A DNA stretch of 64,000 nucleotides, taken from contig NC_053390.1 of the NCBI RefSeq assembly GCF_905171765.1, positions 329,194,294 to 329,258,293 of the forward strand. Direction: 5' to 3'. Origin of the DNA: Bufo bufo. Lineage: Eukaryota; Chordata; Amphibia; Anura; Bufonidae. The notes beneath the pieces were generated by a model. It saw nothing but the letters and a program-made list of their open reading frames with translations. It ran no database searches and was not told the DNA's origin. Shown here in pieces: positions 20,486 through 31,800 of the stretch (within the stretch, counting starts at the first letter, position 1; every line of letters starts with the position of its first letter). The position numbers and the translations under genes are program-made.

Positions 20486-21015
20486 TGTCACCGCCAGTTC
20501 TGTGAGAAGGTCTGGCAGACGTTCTTCTCTACCTCTTGTATGATGTTCTTTGTTTTGGTTTCACTTTCTCATCTCCTTTCCTTTTGCCAGGTGTCACTTA
20601 TTTCGACTAATCGTCTTCCTTTATAATCCCTCCCATACTGCCTCATTTTGTGGTTTATACTACTTCCTGGATGAAGTGTTCACTGCTGGAGGCTGCTTCT
20701 GCTTTTTGTTCAGATAAGTCTTTTACTTTATTGTGTTTCCTTGCTGGCTTGATTCTAGGTGACCCTGACTCCGTCTGTATTAAGTGCAGGGAGCCGGTGG
20801 TCGTGTCCCCTCACTATTATAGGGTTTTTAGGTGTCACACAGTATTAGGTACGCGGGCATGCAATCGTCTACCATACAGACCCTTGCATGTGCATAGCAG
20901 TCAGGGAGAGCTCTTAGGGTTTTATAGGGCTCACCTATAAGCTCCTTAGTTTGGGATCAAGCCAGTCGCTCGTTTATTTATATGTTCCAGCTATCTGCTA
21001 ACTTCATCCGTGACA
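20486..21015 (+). repeat. 3' LTR of the Gypsy element
   Basis: 530 bp, TGTCACCGCC...ATCCGTGACA, followed by the target duplication AGTAT at 21016-21020. By eye about 18 substitutions and no indel separate it from the 5' LTR. Confidence 0.95.
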
Positions 21016-21020
21016 AGTAT

Positions 21021-21600
21021 TACCCTCATTGTACAACCTACACAGTAGTTTTGTGTTCTCACAGTAGTTATGCCCTCTCTGTGCCCCTTTCACAGTTGTA
21101 ATGCCCTCGTTGTGCCCCCTTCACAGTAATAATCCCCATTGTGCCCACTTCACAGTAATAATCCCCATTGTGTCCCCTTCATAGTAATAATCCCCAATGC
21201 GCCCCCTTTATAGTAATAATGCCCACTGTGTCCCCTTCACAGTTGTAATGCCCACTGTGCCCCTTCACAGTAATAATGCCATTGTGCCCCCTTTACAATA
21301 ATTATGCCCATTGTGCCCCCTTCACAGTAATAATGCCCATTGTGCCCCCTTAATATTAGTAATACCCACTGTGCTAGTAATGCCCTCTGTGACCCCTCCA
21401 TAGTAGACATCCCCATTGTGCCCCCTTCACAGTAATAATGCCCATTGTGCCCCCTTCACAGTAATAATGCCCACAGTGCCCCCTTCATTGTAGTAATACC
21501 CTCTGGCTCTGTGCATCCTCCATAATAGAAATGCCCATTGTGCCCCCTTCACATTAGTATTGCCCTCTGTGCCCCTTCCAGTAAGTCCCTCTGTGCCCCC
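21021..21600. repeat. Tandem array of about 29-bp units
   Basis: The unit GCCCATTGTGCCCCCTTCAC plus AGTAATAAT repeats about 20 times with drift. The first unit lies partly left of the Gypsy insertion (CCCCTCACAGTAGTAT at 10661-10676), which shows the Gypsy element landed inside this array. Confidence 0.9.
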
Positions 21601-22239
21601 AGCCCCCAGCTGTTTGAAGAGAGGGCAGCGCTCATATGAGAGCTGCTTTCTCTGTTCTGTTCACCTGCTCACTGTAGCATTAGCAGTGATGAGCAGGTAA
21701 ACAGAGCAGAGAAGGCAGCGCTCATACAAAAAAAAACTGACAACCCCTTTAAAGATATACTTGGAAAACATTACATACAGCGCTACAGAACATGCAGGGT
21801 CATACAGCTCCAAATACCTCTTACATTCAGTGACTTCTCTTCTCTGATGTAGATTTTTTCTTTCCTCTTCTTCTCCTGTTAAACCAGACCACCATGATGA
21901 CTTCTTTTAGCCATGCCTCGTCTCTGCAGAGTTTAACCAACAGACATCTTACTTTCCTACTTTTCCATCCTCCTCCTACCTTCTCAACTCCCCATCCTGC
22001 CACCCCCAATACTGTGTCCACTGTGCTCCCCAATACTTTCCTGCAGAAACAGTCCCCCTGAAAATACTGGTACCACACAGATAAAACACCCCTTTATATT
22101 GTGCGCTAGCAATAAAAAAAAAAAACACCTTCCTTTCAGATCAGACCCCTATATAAAACCCTAAATGAGATCCCCCAATCTCAGACCAAACCCCCTTTAG
22201 ACCTCTATGTCAGACCCTGACCCAATATCAGACCTTAGA
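21601..22239. other. Internal unique part of the hAT-like element
   Basis: No gene is seen. An imperfect inverted repeat (GCAGCGCTCATA at about 21627 and again at 21715 with pairing sequence between) lies near the start. The sequence GACAACCCCTTTAA near 21740 resembles the end of a T2-type MITE. The 21818-21900 stretch is shared with 63914-64000. Confidence 0.5.
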
Positions 22240-22830
22240 TAAGACTCCCATATAAGACCCCCATTAGACCTCCAGACCCACATATCAGACCTCCAGACCC
22301 CCATTAGACCCCCAGACTCCCACTAGACCTCCAGACCCCCATTAGCCCTCCAGACCCCCAATCAGACCCCCATTAGACCTCTAGACCACCAATCAGACCC
22401 CCATTAGACCTCCAGACCCCCAATCAGACCCCCATTAGACCTCCATACCCCCAATCAAAACCCCATTAGACCTCCAGACCCCCCAGTCAGACCTCCAGAC
22501 CCCCAATCAGACCCCCATTAGACCTCTAGACCCCCCAGTCAGACCTCCAGATTCCCAATCAGATCCCTATTAGACCTCTAGACCCCCCAGTCAGACCTCC
22601 AGACCACAATCAGACCCCCATTAAACCTCCATACCACCAATCAGACCCCAATTAGACTTCAGACCCCCAATCAGACCCCCAATCAGACCCCCCAGTCAGA
22701 CCTCCAGACCCCCCAGTCAGACCTCCTGACCCCCCCAGTCATACCTCCTTACCCCCCAGTCATACCTCCAGACCCCCCATAGGCCACTCCAGACCCCCAT
22801 TAGACCTCTCCAGACCCCCATTAGACATCC
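22240..22830. repeat. Imperfect short tandem array (CAGACCCCCATTAGACCTC-like)
   Basis: Roughly 20-bp C-rich units built from AGACCCCCATTAGACC, AGACCCCCAATC and AGACCTCC modules repeat without strict order. Confidence 0.85.
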
Positions 22831-23576
22831 ATATCAGACCTCAGATAAGACTGTAAAATAATAAAGTAACTTACCTCTCCAGTCGCCACTCTCCCTGTCC
22901 TGGTTGTCTTCTCTTCTCAGGGCCGGCGCTGCAGTCACCTGACCTCCTGCAGCGTCAGGTCAGAGTGCGCTCTGTATGTCCTGATGCTGCAGGCAACCAG
23001 GACACAGCAGTGCTGGACCTGAGAAGAGTGAATAGGAGGAGGGGTAAGTACTGTACAGCGCTCACAGCGCTTCTGTTGCAGACTAGTGAGCGCTTCCATT
23101 ACGGAAGCGCTCACTAGTATTCCCTTTATAAGAGGCACTGCATCTTATAAAGGGAAAAGCAATGAGCATTTCCATCTGTATTGATAGAAGCCCGCTTTGC
23201 TTCTGTTCTGGCACCCCCCTGAGAGCTGGCACCCAGGGCACGCTGCCCCCCTTCCCCCCGGGCACGCTACTGATGTTTACACAACACGATCTGCCACGAC
23301 AAACAATGATTTTTTTAACCTGTCAAACCTCGTTCATCGGGCAATTGACAGCAGTATTAGTCTTTTAGCTGATCGCTGTTCGAACTATTGTTAGCAATCA
23401 TCTGCCAAAAAATCGGCATTGGTAATACACCCTTAAATAATAAAAGAGAAGTCATAGTTAATACCTTAATACTTTCTCTGCTTTTATATTCCACTCCTGA
23501 TTTTGGCTGCCAAAACTGCATAAAAACACCTGAACATGTGTACCCATAAACTGCATCAGAGGCAGAGCTGCACATA

Positions 23577-25169
23577 CAGTTGTTAGAAAAAGTATGTGAA
23601 CCCTTTGGAAGGATATGGATTTCTGCACAAATTGGTCATAAAATGTGATCTGATCTTCATCTAAGTCACAACAATAGACAATCACAGTCTGCTTAAACTA
23701 ATAACACACAAAGAATTAAATGTTACCATGTTTTTATTGAACACACCATGTAAACATTCACAGTGCAGGTGGAAAAAGTATGTGAACCCTTGGATTTATT
23801 GGTTGAACCTCCTTTGGCAGCAATAACTTCAACCAAACGTTTCCTGTAGTTGCAGATCAGATGTGCACAACGGTCAGGAGTAATTCTTGACCATTCCTCT
23901 TTACAGAACTGTTTCAGTTCAGCAATATTCTTGGGATGTCTGGTGTAAATCGCTTTCTTGAGGTCATGCCGCAGCATCTCAATCGGGTTGAGGTCAGGAC
24001 TCTGACTGGGCCACTCCAGAAGGCGTATTTTCTTCTGTTTAAGCCATTCTGTTGTTGATTTACTTCTATGCTTTGGGTCGTTGTCCTGTTGCAACACCCA
24101 TCTTCTGTTGAGCTTCAGCTGGTGGACAGATGGCCTTAAGTTCTTCTGCAAAATGTCTTGATAAACATTTTTCCTTCGATGATAGCAATCCGTCCAGGCC
24201 CTGACGCAGCAAAGCAGCCCCAAACCATGATGCCCCCACCACCATACTTCACAGTTGGGATGAGGTTTTGATGTTGGTTTGCTCTGCCTCTTTTTCTCCA
24301 CACATAGTGTTGTGTGTTTCTTCCAAACAACTCAACTTTGGTTTCATCTGTCCACAGAATATTTTGCAAGTGCTGCTGTGGAACATCCAGGTGCTCTTGT
24401 GAAAACTGTAAACGTGCAGCAATGTTTTTTTTTTTTACAGCAGTGGCTTCCTCTGTGGTATCCTCCCATGAAATCCATTCTTGTTTAGTGTTTTACGTAT
24501 CGTAGATTTGCTAACAGGGATGTTAGCATATGCCAGAGACTTTTGTAAGTCTTTGGCTGACACTCTAGGATTCTTCTTCACCTCATTGAGCAGTCTGCGC
24601 TGTGCTCTTGCAGTCATCTTTACAGGACGGCCACTCCTAGGGAGAGTTGCAGCAGTGCTGAACTTTCTCCATTTATAGACAATTTGTTTTACTGTGGACT
24701 GATGAACAGCAAGGCTTTTGGAGATACTTTTATAACCCTTTCCAGCTTTATGCAAGTCAACAATTCTTAATCGTAGGTCTTCTGAGAGCTCTTTTGTGTG
24801 AGGCATCATTCATATCAGGCAATGCTTCTTGTGAAAAGCAAACCCAGAACTGGTGTGTGTTTTTTATAGGGAAGGGCAGCTGTAACCAACACCACTAATC
24901 TCCTCTCATTGATTGGACTCCAGTTGGCTGACACCTCACTCCAATTAGCTCTTGGAGATGTCCTTAGTCTAGGGGTTCACATACTTTTTTCACTGCACTG
25001 TGAATGTTTACATGGTGTGTTCAATAAAAACATGGTAACATTTAATTCTTTGTGTGTTATTAGTTTAAGCAGACTGTGATTGTCTATTGTTGTGACTTCA
25101 CATTTTATGACCAATTTGCACAGAAATCCATATCATTCCAAAAGGTTCACATACTTTTTCTTGCAACTG
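23577..25169 (-). mobile_element. Tc1-like transposon with long terminal inverted repeats
   Basis: Ends CAGTTGTTAG... and ...CTTGCAACTG are flanked by TA dinucleotides (23575-23576 and 25170-25171). The terminal inverted repeats are about 200 bp. Each contains two copies of the motif AAAAAGTATGTGAACC (outer and inner), the IR/DR layout known from Tc1-like transposons such as those of fish and frogs. Length 1593 bp is normal for the group. Confidence 0.95.
23765..24809 (-). pseudogene. Tc1-like transposase, frameshifted
   Basis: The N-terminal third (24809-24435) begins MPHTKELSED and contains the paired-like DNA-binding helices ([19 protein letters not shown]). The frame then breaks within a long A/T run near 24425-24435. 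A middle part (24369-24136) carries the first catalytic Asp (LWTDETKVELFG) and GGGGIMVWGCF. A further shift near 24150-24180 leads to the C-terminal part with the second Asp (QQDNDPKH) and the Glu (SPDLNPIEM), DD34E-type spacing. All three catalytic residues survive, but at least two frameshifts inactivate the gene. Confidence 0.93.
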
Positions 25170-25340
25170 TATATCTTATTGAGCCCCATAGCAAAACGTA
25201 ATATGGTACCCCTGCCCGACCCAGTTTCCTAGTATGCATGTATCAATAACTCCCAGGCAATGCAGAATGCAAAGCGCAAAGCACCAGATTTTTTATGAAT
25301 TTACATTTTTTTTCCATTAAGCAGACAACATTTTAATTAA

Positions 25341-25632
25341 AGGGGTTGTCTCATCACAGACAATGGGGCATATCGCTAGGTGTCTAAGATTCACAAGACA
25401 TGTGCAGCTGCCCTCTATTTATTTTCAATGGGGCCGGTCAAGCGCGGTGCGCTCCCATTCACTTCTTTGGGGAGCCGGCTTGGTGGTGGTCGGACCGGAG
25501 TCCTCCAGCCACCATCTTGCGGTGCTCCATTCTCGATATAGGTGTGGGTCCCAGAGGTGGGACCTGCACCTATAAGACAATGAGGGCATATCCTAGCGAT
25601 ATTCCCCCATTGTCTATGATGAGACAACCCCT
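25341..25632. mobile_element. T2/Kolobok-type MITE
   Basis: Ends AGGGGTTGTCTCATCACAGA and its near-complement at 25593-25632 form about 40-bp inverted repeats with few mismatches. TTAA precedes the left end (25337-25340); the right TTAA has decayed to AAAA. The start TTAA+AGGGG fits the T2 family signature TTAAAGGRR known from Xenopus. Confidence 0.85.
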
Positions 25633-26777
25633 AAAAAAATCACTCTTGACCTCACTTACTTTGTCCGACTTCCATGTCAGTAAAATGGAACAGATGCTAC
25701 ATAAATATGTCATTCATTCTGACCACCATATTTCTGAATGTACTTACAGCAGAAATCTGCCATATATACATTGATAAATCTCCTGCTTCAAATTGCAAAG
25801 CTGGCTGCCAGCAACCACCACATGGGGGAGCTCAGTATATAGGAATTTATAGAGTTACTAGTGATTGAACTGGAAGCTGTAATTATCTGTTTAAACTGAG
25901 CTACCGCTAGTTATGGCTCCATGAAAATGCAGTCTTTTCACATCGGAAAGATAAATAGTCCAGTGTCAATCCGCCCAACCACACAACACCCTCCCCCCCT
26001 CTTCCCGCAACCCCATAGAAATTGTGTGGTCTGTCTCCATTGAAATTATATCACTGATCAGAGATGTCTGGCAATGGCTTATTCCCCTCTTCTTAGTTTG
26101 AATAGTTTGAACACTTGCATGATTAGCCAGGTAGAGGAGATCAAGTCAGAGGGTACATTTTTAGTGGATGGCCTTTGACTATGACATGGTATTACACTCG
26201 AGAATGGTGCATTAGTACAGATGGACACAGCACTTCAAAGGAACTGAACTTTACTCTTCTTGCGGAACAAGCACAATAGTTACAAACAGTGGAGCTTGGT
26301 GGTTGCACACAGAGCTTGTTGGTTGCAATTAATGGCACACAACTTGACAGTTACAGTCTCACAGAGCTATTCATGGTAGAAGCTTCACATGGGGCCTTCA
26401 AGGGCTTAGAACTGTCTTAATCTCTGGTCGCACTTTCAGGCAGGGGTAGTATAGCTACTATCTGCCTTGGTACAATAAAATGCTGGAATTGGTCTACAGG
26501 GCCTTCTTCCCAGAGCAATCTCCCTGGCAGATCCAAAAAACAGTAGCAGTCCATTTCAGGATCAAGATACTGGAAGCAGCCTGCAACTGCCCAGCATGAT
26601 TCTACAACTCACACACTAGTAGCTAAGAGCCACAAGGAATGCCAAAAGCTCCTATATAGTCTGGCGCCACCATACTAAGGAACCCATACAGCACAACATT
26701 GTATGCAAAAATAAAGGTATTTCAACACACGCCATAACAATGAAGCACAAATATCTAGTAAATTCCATTGACATATC
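25633..26777. other. No gene recognised
   Basis: Only short chance frames. The part at 26220-26760 has the base composition and AATAAA (26468 region) of an LTR or other dispersed repeat, but I could not define its ends. Confidence 0.4.
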
Positions 26778-27523
26778 TGTTACGACCAGAGGATGTGGAT
26801 CCTATGTGTCAGCTGATAGTGGACTGGGAATTAGAGTCAGCACCCTGGTGTCTGCACCAGTTACCCAGAATGCAGCTACCTGCAGTAGTGTGAACAGAGT
26901 CCAACAAAGGCTGAGTAAAGGAACAGATGGTCTTTACTGGCAGACAGTATTCAAAAGTCACTTGACAGATACAGACAACACAAAGTTCAGAGCAATACAG
27001 CGTGCAGATATAAGCGGTCTCGTTGTCAGGCAGTACAGGGTCTGGATCCGGGCAGACTTACAGGAGGACGATGGGCAGATGCGTGGTCAGACAGTGCAGA
27101 GGTCTATAATCCAGGTGATCCAATAAACAGACGGCAGGCAGATGCGTAGTCAAACGAAGCAGAGGTCAGAATCCAGGAAATCCAATAAACAGACACAGTG
27201 GGACGCTTCAGCGGGAGTCAAGAGGTACAACAACCACGCTTGGGCACTTCATGATGAGTGAAGCTGCCTTAAATACAAATAGTTCCGCCTTCGGGTGGGG
27301 ACGGTAATCAGGAACCAGCTGCCTACTCCTATAAGAAAGGGAGAGGTGCGCGCGCGCGTGCTATAGTGCATCAGATGACACCTGGCAGTGAGGACGGATG
27401 CGGCGGTATGCTGGCGAGAGCCTGCGTCTCCTACAAGGTAAGCCAGTACTGGGACCCATGGTGCTGCGATGTGCAGACAGCGATCTGCCACCCTGCGGTG
27501 GGGACACAGACCCCATACTGACA
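26778..27523 (+). repeat. Solo LTR, 746 bp
   Basis: The segment starts TGTTACGACC, ends CCCATACTGACA and is flanked by the 5-bp duplication ATATC (26773-26777 and 27524-27528). These are the hallmarks of an LTR left by recombination. Inside, a unit of about 60 bp containing CCAATAAACAGAC is partly duplicated (27065-27195). No coding sequence. Strand is assumed from the TG...CA convention and is uncertain. Confidence 0.8.
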
Positions 27524-27528
27524 ATATC

Positions 27529-28651
27529 CACAGTTCAAGTTCACCATATAAGGGTTTGGCTCATGTTAGCTTACCTGCCCTACTTTGTAAGGAGTATTGA
27601 TCATTGCTATGCGGTAGTAACCCCTTACATTGATGTTTATGGGGGAGTCAGGAATAATAGCCATTAATGAAACAAGAGCTTGGTCTACAATGCATGTGTA
27701 TAGGTGGATCAGGAGAGATAAAATGTATGGCCAGCTTTAGTTTTAATTAAGGCACAATAAGCTATACAAGTCATTAGTATAGTATCTCATTCAGAGATTT
27801 TGACTTTGTGAGGTTGTAAAAATTGTCACTTTTCTGTTTTTCTTTACCTGTAATGCAAATTTTTTTCTAGTCTGTCACAGGCCCATGTTATATTTTTGCT
27901 TCTGCTAAGACAATTTCAGAAATGCAGCGGTTTTGTGGGTGTTCCTGTAGAGTATGTTGGTTTTTGGCCTCTTTATCATTGGTACTATCCGACAAGACAC
28001 AAAAAAATTGTCTCAACTGCTCTTCACTCCCGACCCGTGGTAGCTGTGGCAGGTAAAAATAAGTCAGGATGTGATAGTTTGCCTCTGCTAAATTTAACAA
28101 GTGCTGTGTTCCACTTTCATAAATTTGGTGCATGGACTGTTACCTTTATACAATAGACAAATTTAAAGACAAAACTGTCAGGGCCTAGATAGCCATCATT
28201 TGCACCACATGTATCAAATGTTACATTAGGTTTTATAAATTTGGTGCACCTTTAAGTCTAACATTCCTGTCTTGAGATGCTATTTCACTATCTACACTGC
28301 TCCTTTACTGGAGTAAGTTTGAGTATATTTTTGCAGTTAATAAATCTGGTTTAAGTCAGCTCAACTGGCTAACCATAGCAGCTTTCAAACTCACTTTTCA
28401 AAACTGAAGTGAATGGTTTAAATAAATAAGCTCCAAAAGCTACAAAGACCTATTTTACAACTTTTTGAAGCCAGAATTCTGGAGTGCAGGGTTATATAAA
28501 TTTCATCACCGTCTTTCTCATAGTGCAGAATATTATTATATCATTCTAATATGACTTGTGCAAAAAGAGAACAAGACCTTTTTTTAAGCCAAAGAAATGT
28601 GTAAGTTTGTATATACAGTATTATCTGTTACTTACCCATCCATGATCTAGT
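27529..28651. other. No gene recognised
   Basis: AT-rich sequence with chance frames only; I see no repeat ends or domains here. Confidence 0.5.
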
Positions 28652-28857
28652 ATCATAGTAACATAGTAACATAGTACATAAGGCCGAAAAAAGACATTTG
28701 TCCATCCAGTTCGGCCTGTTATCCTGCAAGTTGATCCAGAGGAAGGCCAAAAACCCTGTGAGGTAGAAGCCAATTTTCTCCACTTTAGGGGAATAAAAAA
28801 TTCCTTCCCGACTCCAATCATGCAATCAGAATAACTCCCTGGATCAACGACCCCTCT

Positions 28858-31791
28858 CTAGTAGCTATAGCCTGTAATATTATTAAGCTCCAGAAATACG
28901 TCCAGGCCCCTCTTGAATTCCTTTATTGTACTCACCATCACCACCTCCTCAGGCAGAGAGTTCCATAGTCTCACTGCTCTTACCGTAAAGAATCCTCTTC
29001 TATGTTTGTGTACAAACCTTCTTTCCTCCAGATGCAGAGGATGTCCCCTCGTCACAGTCACAGTCCTGGGGATAAATAGCTGATGGGATAGATCTCTGTA
29101 CTGACCCCTGATATATTTATACATATTAATTAGATCTCCCCTCAGTCGTCTTTTTTCTAAAGTGAATAACCCTAATTTTGATAATCTTTCAGGGTACTGT
29201 AGTTGCCCCATTCCAGTTATTACTTTAGTTGCCCTCCTCTGAACCCTCTCCAGCTCTGCTATGTCTGCCTTGTTTACAGGAGCCCAGAACTGTACACAGT
29301 ACTCCATGTGTGGTCTGACTAGCGATTTGTAAAGTGGTAGGACTATGTTCCTATCACGGGAATCTATGCCCCTTCTGATGCAACCCATTATCTTGTTGGC
29401 CTTGGCAGCAGCTGCCTGACACTGGTTTTTGCTGCTTAGTTTGCTGTTTATTAAAATTCCTAGATCCTTTTCCATGTCAGTGTTACCGAGTGTTTTACCA
29501 TTTAGTATGTACGGGTGACTTGCATTTTTCCTTCCCATGTGCATAACTTTACATTTATCAGTGTTAAACCTCATCTGCCACTTATCTGCCCAAGCCTCCA
29601 ATCTATCTAGATCCCTCTGTAGTAGTATACTGTCCTCATCAGTGTAAATTACTTTACACAGTTTAGTGTCATCTGCGAAAATTGATACTTTACTATGCAA
29701 GCCTTCTACAAGATCATTAATAAATATATTGAAGAGAATAGGGCCCAAGACTGACCCCTGAGGTACTCCACTAGTGACAGTGACCCAATCTGAGTGTGTA
29801 CCGTTAATAACCACCCTCTGTTTTCTATCACTCAGCCAGTTACTTACCCACATACAGATGTTTTCTCCCAGTCCGAGCATTCTCATTTTATATACTAACC
29901 TTTTATGTGGTACAGTGTCAAATGCTTTGGAGAAGTCCAGATATACGACATCCATTGATTCGCCGCTGTCAAGTCTAGAACTTACCTCTTCATAGAAACT
30001 GATTAAATTAGTCTGACATGACCGATCCCTCACGAAGCCATGCTGATATGGCGTTATTTGCTTATTTCCGTTGAGATGCTCTAATATAGCATCTCTCAGA
30101 AAACCTTCAAACAGTTTACCCACAACAGATGTTAAACTTACCGGCCTATAGTTTCCAGGCTCTGTTTTTGGCCCCTTTTTGAATATTGGCACTACATATG
30201 CCACGCGCCAATCCCGTGGGACATTCCCTGTCAGTATAGAGTCTGCAAATATCAGAAATAAGGGTCTGGCTATGACATTACTTAATTCCTTTAGGATACG
30301 GGGGTGTATGTCATCCGGTCCTGGCGATTTGTCTATTTTAATCTTTTTAAGTCGCTGATGTACTTCTTCCTGGGTCAGACAGGACACTTTTAATGGGGAA
30401 TTTATTTTTACATTCTGCATGTCATCTGACAGTTTATTTTCCTCAGTGAATACATTGGAGAAAAAAATATTTAACAGCTTTGCTTTCTCCTCGTCGCTCT
30501 CTGCGACTCCCCCCTCATTACTCTTTAAAGGGCCAACACCTTCAAATTTATACTTTTTAACATTTATATAATTGAAGAACATTTTAGGGTTAGTTTTACT
30601 CTCTTTGGCAATTAATCTCTCGGTCTCTAGTTTGGCCGCTTTTATTTGTTTTTTACATGTTCTATTTTTTTCCTTATAGTTTTTCAGTGCTTCCGTGCTA
30701 CCCTCCTGTTTTAGTGTTTTATATGCTTTCTTTTTGTCATTTATTGCTTTCTTTACAGTTCTATTTATCCACATTGGTTTCTTTTTGTTCCTTAACCTTT
30801 TATTACCATACGGTATGTACCTCTCACAATGAGTTTTTAGGATGTTTTTAAAGATATCCCATTTTGTGTCTGTATTTGTGAGGACTTTGTCCCAGTTAGT
30901 TTGGCCTATGGCCTCTCTTAGTTGGCTAAATTTAGCTTTTTTGAAGTTTGGTATTTTTGTTCCTCCCTGTAGAAACGCTCTTTTGAATGATAATTGGAAG
31001 GTTATTACTTTATGGTCACTATTTCCCAGGTGTCCCCCAACCTGCACGTCTGTTGTTCTGTCAGGTCTATTGGTTAATACTAAGTCCAGTATGGCCGTCC
31101 CTCTAGTCGGGTCCTGAACCAGTTGGGAGAGGTAATTGTCTTTGGTTATTGCCACGAACCTGTTTCCCTTATGAGATATACAAGTTTCAGTTTCCCAGTC
31201 TATATCTGGGTAGTTGAAGTCCCCCATAATAACCACCTCATTATGATTTGCCGCCTCGTCTATCTCGTTTAGTAGTAAATTTTCTGTGGACTCTGGTATA
31301 TTCAGTGGTTTATAGTAAACTCCTATTAGTAATTTATTGTTGTTTTTAGCTCCATGTATCTCTACCCACAGTGACTCCACATGTTCATGTCCCTCACTTA
31401 TATTTTCTCGGACTGTGGGCTTTAGACAGGACTTTATATAAAGGCAGACCCCTCCCCCTCTCCGGTTTTGACGATCCTTTCTAAACAGACTGTAACCTTG
31501 TACATTAACTGCCCAGTCATAGCTATCATCCAGCCATGTCTCAGTTATTCCCACTATGTCATAGTCCTCCTCACACATCACTAATTCCAGTTCACCAGTT
31601 TTATTAGTCAGGCTTCTGGCATTAGTATACATACATTTGAGAGGTTTATGTATATTTTTTACCCTACACCTTTCCTTCTGAACTGTTCTAGTCCCTCCTT
31701 CCATTCCTCCCCCATTCTTATTACCTTGCCCCCGGTCTCTATCTGCACTATCTTCCCCTCCTATAACGTAATTACCCTCCCCCCCAGTCCC
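28858..31791 (-). CDS. LINE-B ORF2: AP-type endonuclease and reverse transcriptase
   Basis: The frame is open for about 980 codons without interruption. Endonuclease motifs: YTNARSLTNK, GITETWLDDSYDW, RKDRQNRRGGG, GDFNYPDIDW and GNSDHKVITF. RT motifs: KSPGPDDIHPRILKEL, NYRPVSLTSVVGK, HGFVRDRSCQTNL, YLDFSKAFDTVPH, GVPQGSVLGPILFNIF and FADDTKL. The end carries LWNSLPEEVV as in other CR1-like proteins. As in LINE-A, there is no ATG at the 5' edge: the frame opens in the -1 phase across the ORF1 stop. The protein performs target-primed reverse transcription. It is about 40% identical by eye to LINE-A ORF2, so the two copies belong to different subfamilies. Confidence 0.92.
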   Translation of the reverse strand, partial: GTGGEGNYVIGGEDSADRDRGQGNKNGGGMEGGTRTVQKERCRVKNIHKPLKCMYTNARSLTNKTGELELVMCEEDYDIVGITETWLDDSYDWAVNVQGYSLFRKDRQNRRGGGVCLYIKSCLKPTVRENISEGHEHVESLWVEIHGAKNNNKLLIGVYYKPLNIPESTENLLLNEIDEAANHNEVVIMGDFNYPDIDWETETCISHKGNRFVAITKDNYLSQLVQDPTRGTAILDLVLTNRPDRTTDVQVGGHLGNSDHKVITFQLSFKRAFLQGGTKIPNFKKAKFSQLREAIGQTNWDKVLTNTDTKWDIFKNILKTHCERYIPYGNKRLRNKKKPMWINRTVKKAINDKKKAYKTLKQEGSTEALKNYKEKNRTCKKQIKAAKLETERLIAKESKTNPKMFFNYINVKKYKFEGVGPLKSNEGGVAESDEEKAKLLNIFFSNVFTEENKLSDDMQNVKINSPLKVSCLTQEEVHQRLKKIKIDKSPGPDDIHPRILKELSNVIARPLFLIFADSILTGNVPRDWRVAYVVPIFKKGPKTEPGNYRPVSLTSVVGKLFEGFLRDAILEHLNGNKQITPYQHGFVRDRSCQTNLISFYEEVSSRLDSGESMDVVYLDFSKAFDTVPHKRLVYKMRMLGLGENICMWVSNWLSDRKQRVVINGTHSDWVTVTSGVPQGSVLGPILFNIFINDLVEGLHSKVSIFADDTKLCKVIYTDEDSILLQRDLDRLEAWADKWQMRFNTDKCKVMHMGRKNASHPYILNGKTLGNTDMEKDLGILINSKLSSKNQCQAAAAKANKIMGCIRRGIDSRDRNIVLPLYKSLVRPHMEYCVQFWAPVNKADIAELERVQRRATKVITGMGQLQYPERLSKLGLFTLEKRRLRGDLINMYKYIRGQYRDLSHQLFIPRTVTVTRGHPLHLEERRFVHKHRRGFFTVRAVRLWNSLPEEVVMVSTIKEFKRGLDVFLELNNITGYSY

Positions 31792-31800
31792 TAGTTTAAA
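31774..31800 (-). promoter_or_regulatory. Candidate -1 frameshift signal in LINE-B
   Basis: On the minus strand TTTAAAC (31800-31794) is followed at once by the ORF1 stop TAG, in the same T TTA AAC phase as in LINE-A. The G-rich tract GGGACTGGGGGGGAGGG follows directly, starting at the G of the stop codon, and has four G3 runs as needed for a G-quadruplex. No hairpin like that of LINE-A is seen. Confidence 0.55.

Larger units (their letters stand above)
10677..21015 (+). mobile_element. Gypsy-type LTR retrotransposon (chromovirus), degenerate, with nested insertions
   Basis: Two 530-bp LTRs (10677-11206 and 20486-21015), both TGTCACC...GTGACA, are flanked by the 5-bp duplication AGTAT (10672-10676 and 21016-21020). 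A polypurine tract (AGAGGGAGGGG) precedes the 3' LTR. Gag, protease, RT, RNase H, integrase and a C-terminal chromodomain occur in the order typical of Ty3/Gypsy chromoviruses. Three later insertions lie inside: a foldback element (11489-11751), a Penelope-like element (12808-14580) and a CR1/L2 LINE (about 15852-18931). By eye I count about 18 differences between the LTRs (roughly 3.4%), so the insertion is moderately old. Confidence 0.96.
10581..23272. mobile_element. Non-autonomous hAT-like element, split by a Gypsy insertion
   Basis: The left end CAGTGGCGTGCC (10581) and right end GGGCACGCTACTG (ending 23272) form terminal inverted repeats. Flanks ATGATTAC (10573-10580) and ATGTTTAC (23273-23280) match at 7 of 8 positions, as for an old hAT target duplication. 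Without the Gypsy element (10677-21020) it is about 2.3 kb and holds no transposase, only two tandem arrays (21021-21600 and 22240-22830). A block at 21818-21900 is similar to 63914-64000, so a second copy of the family lies at the window's end. Confidence 0.8.
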
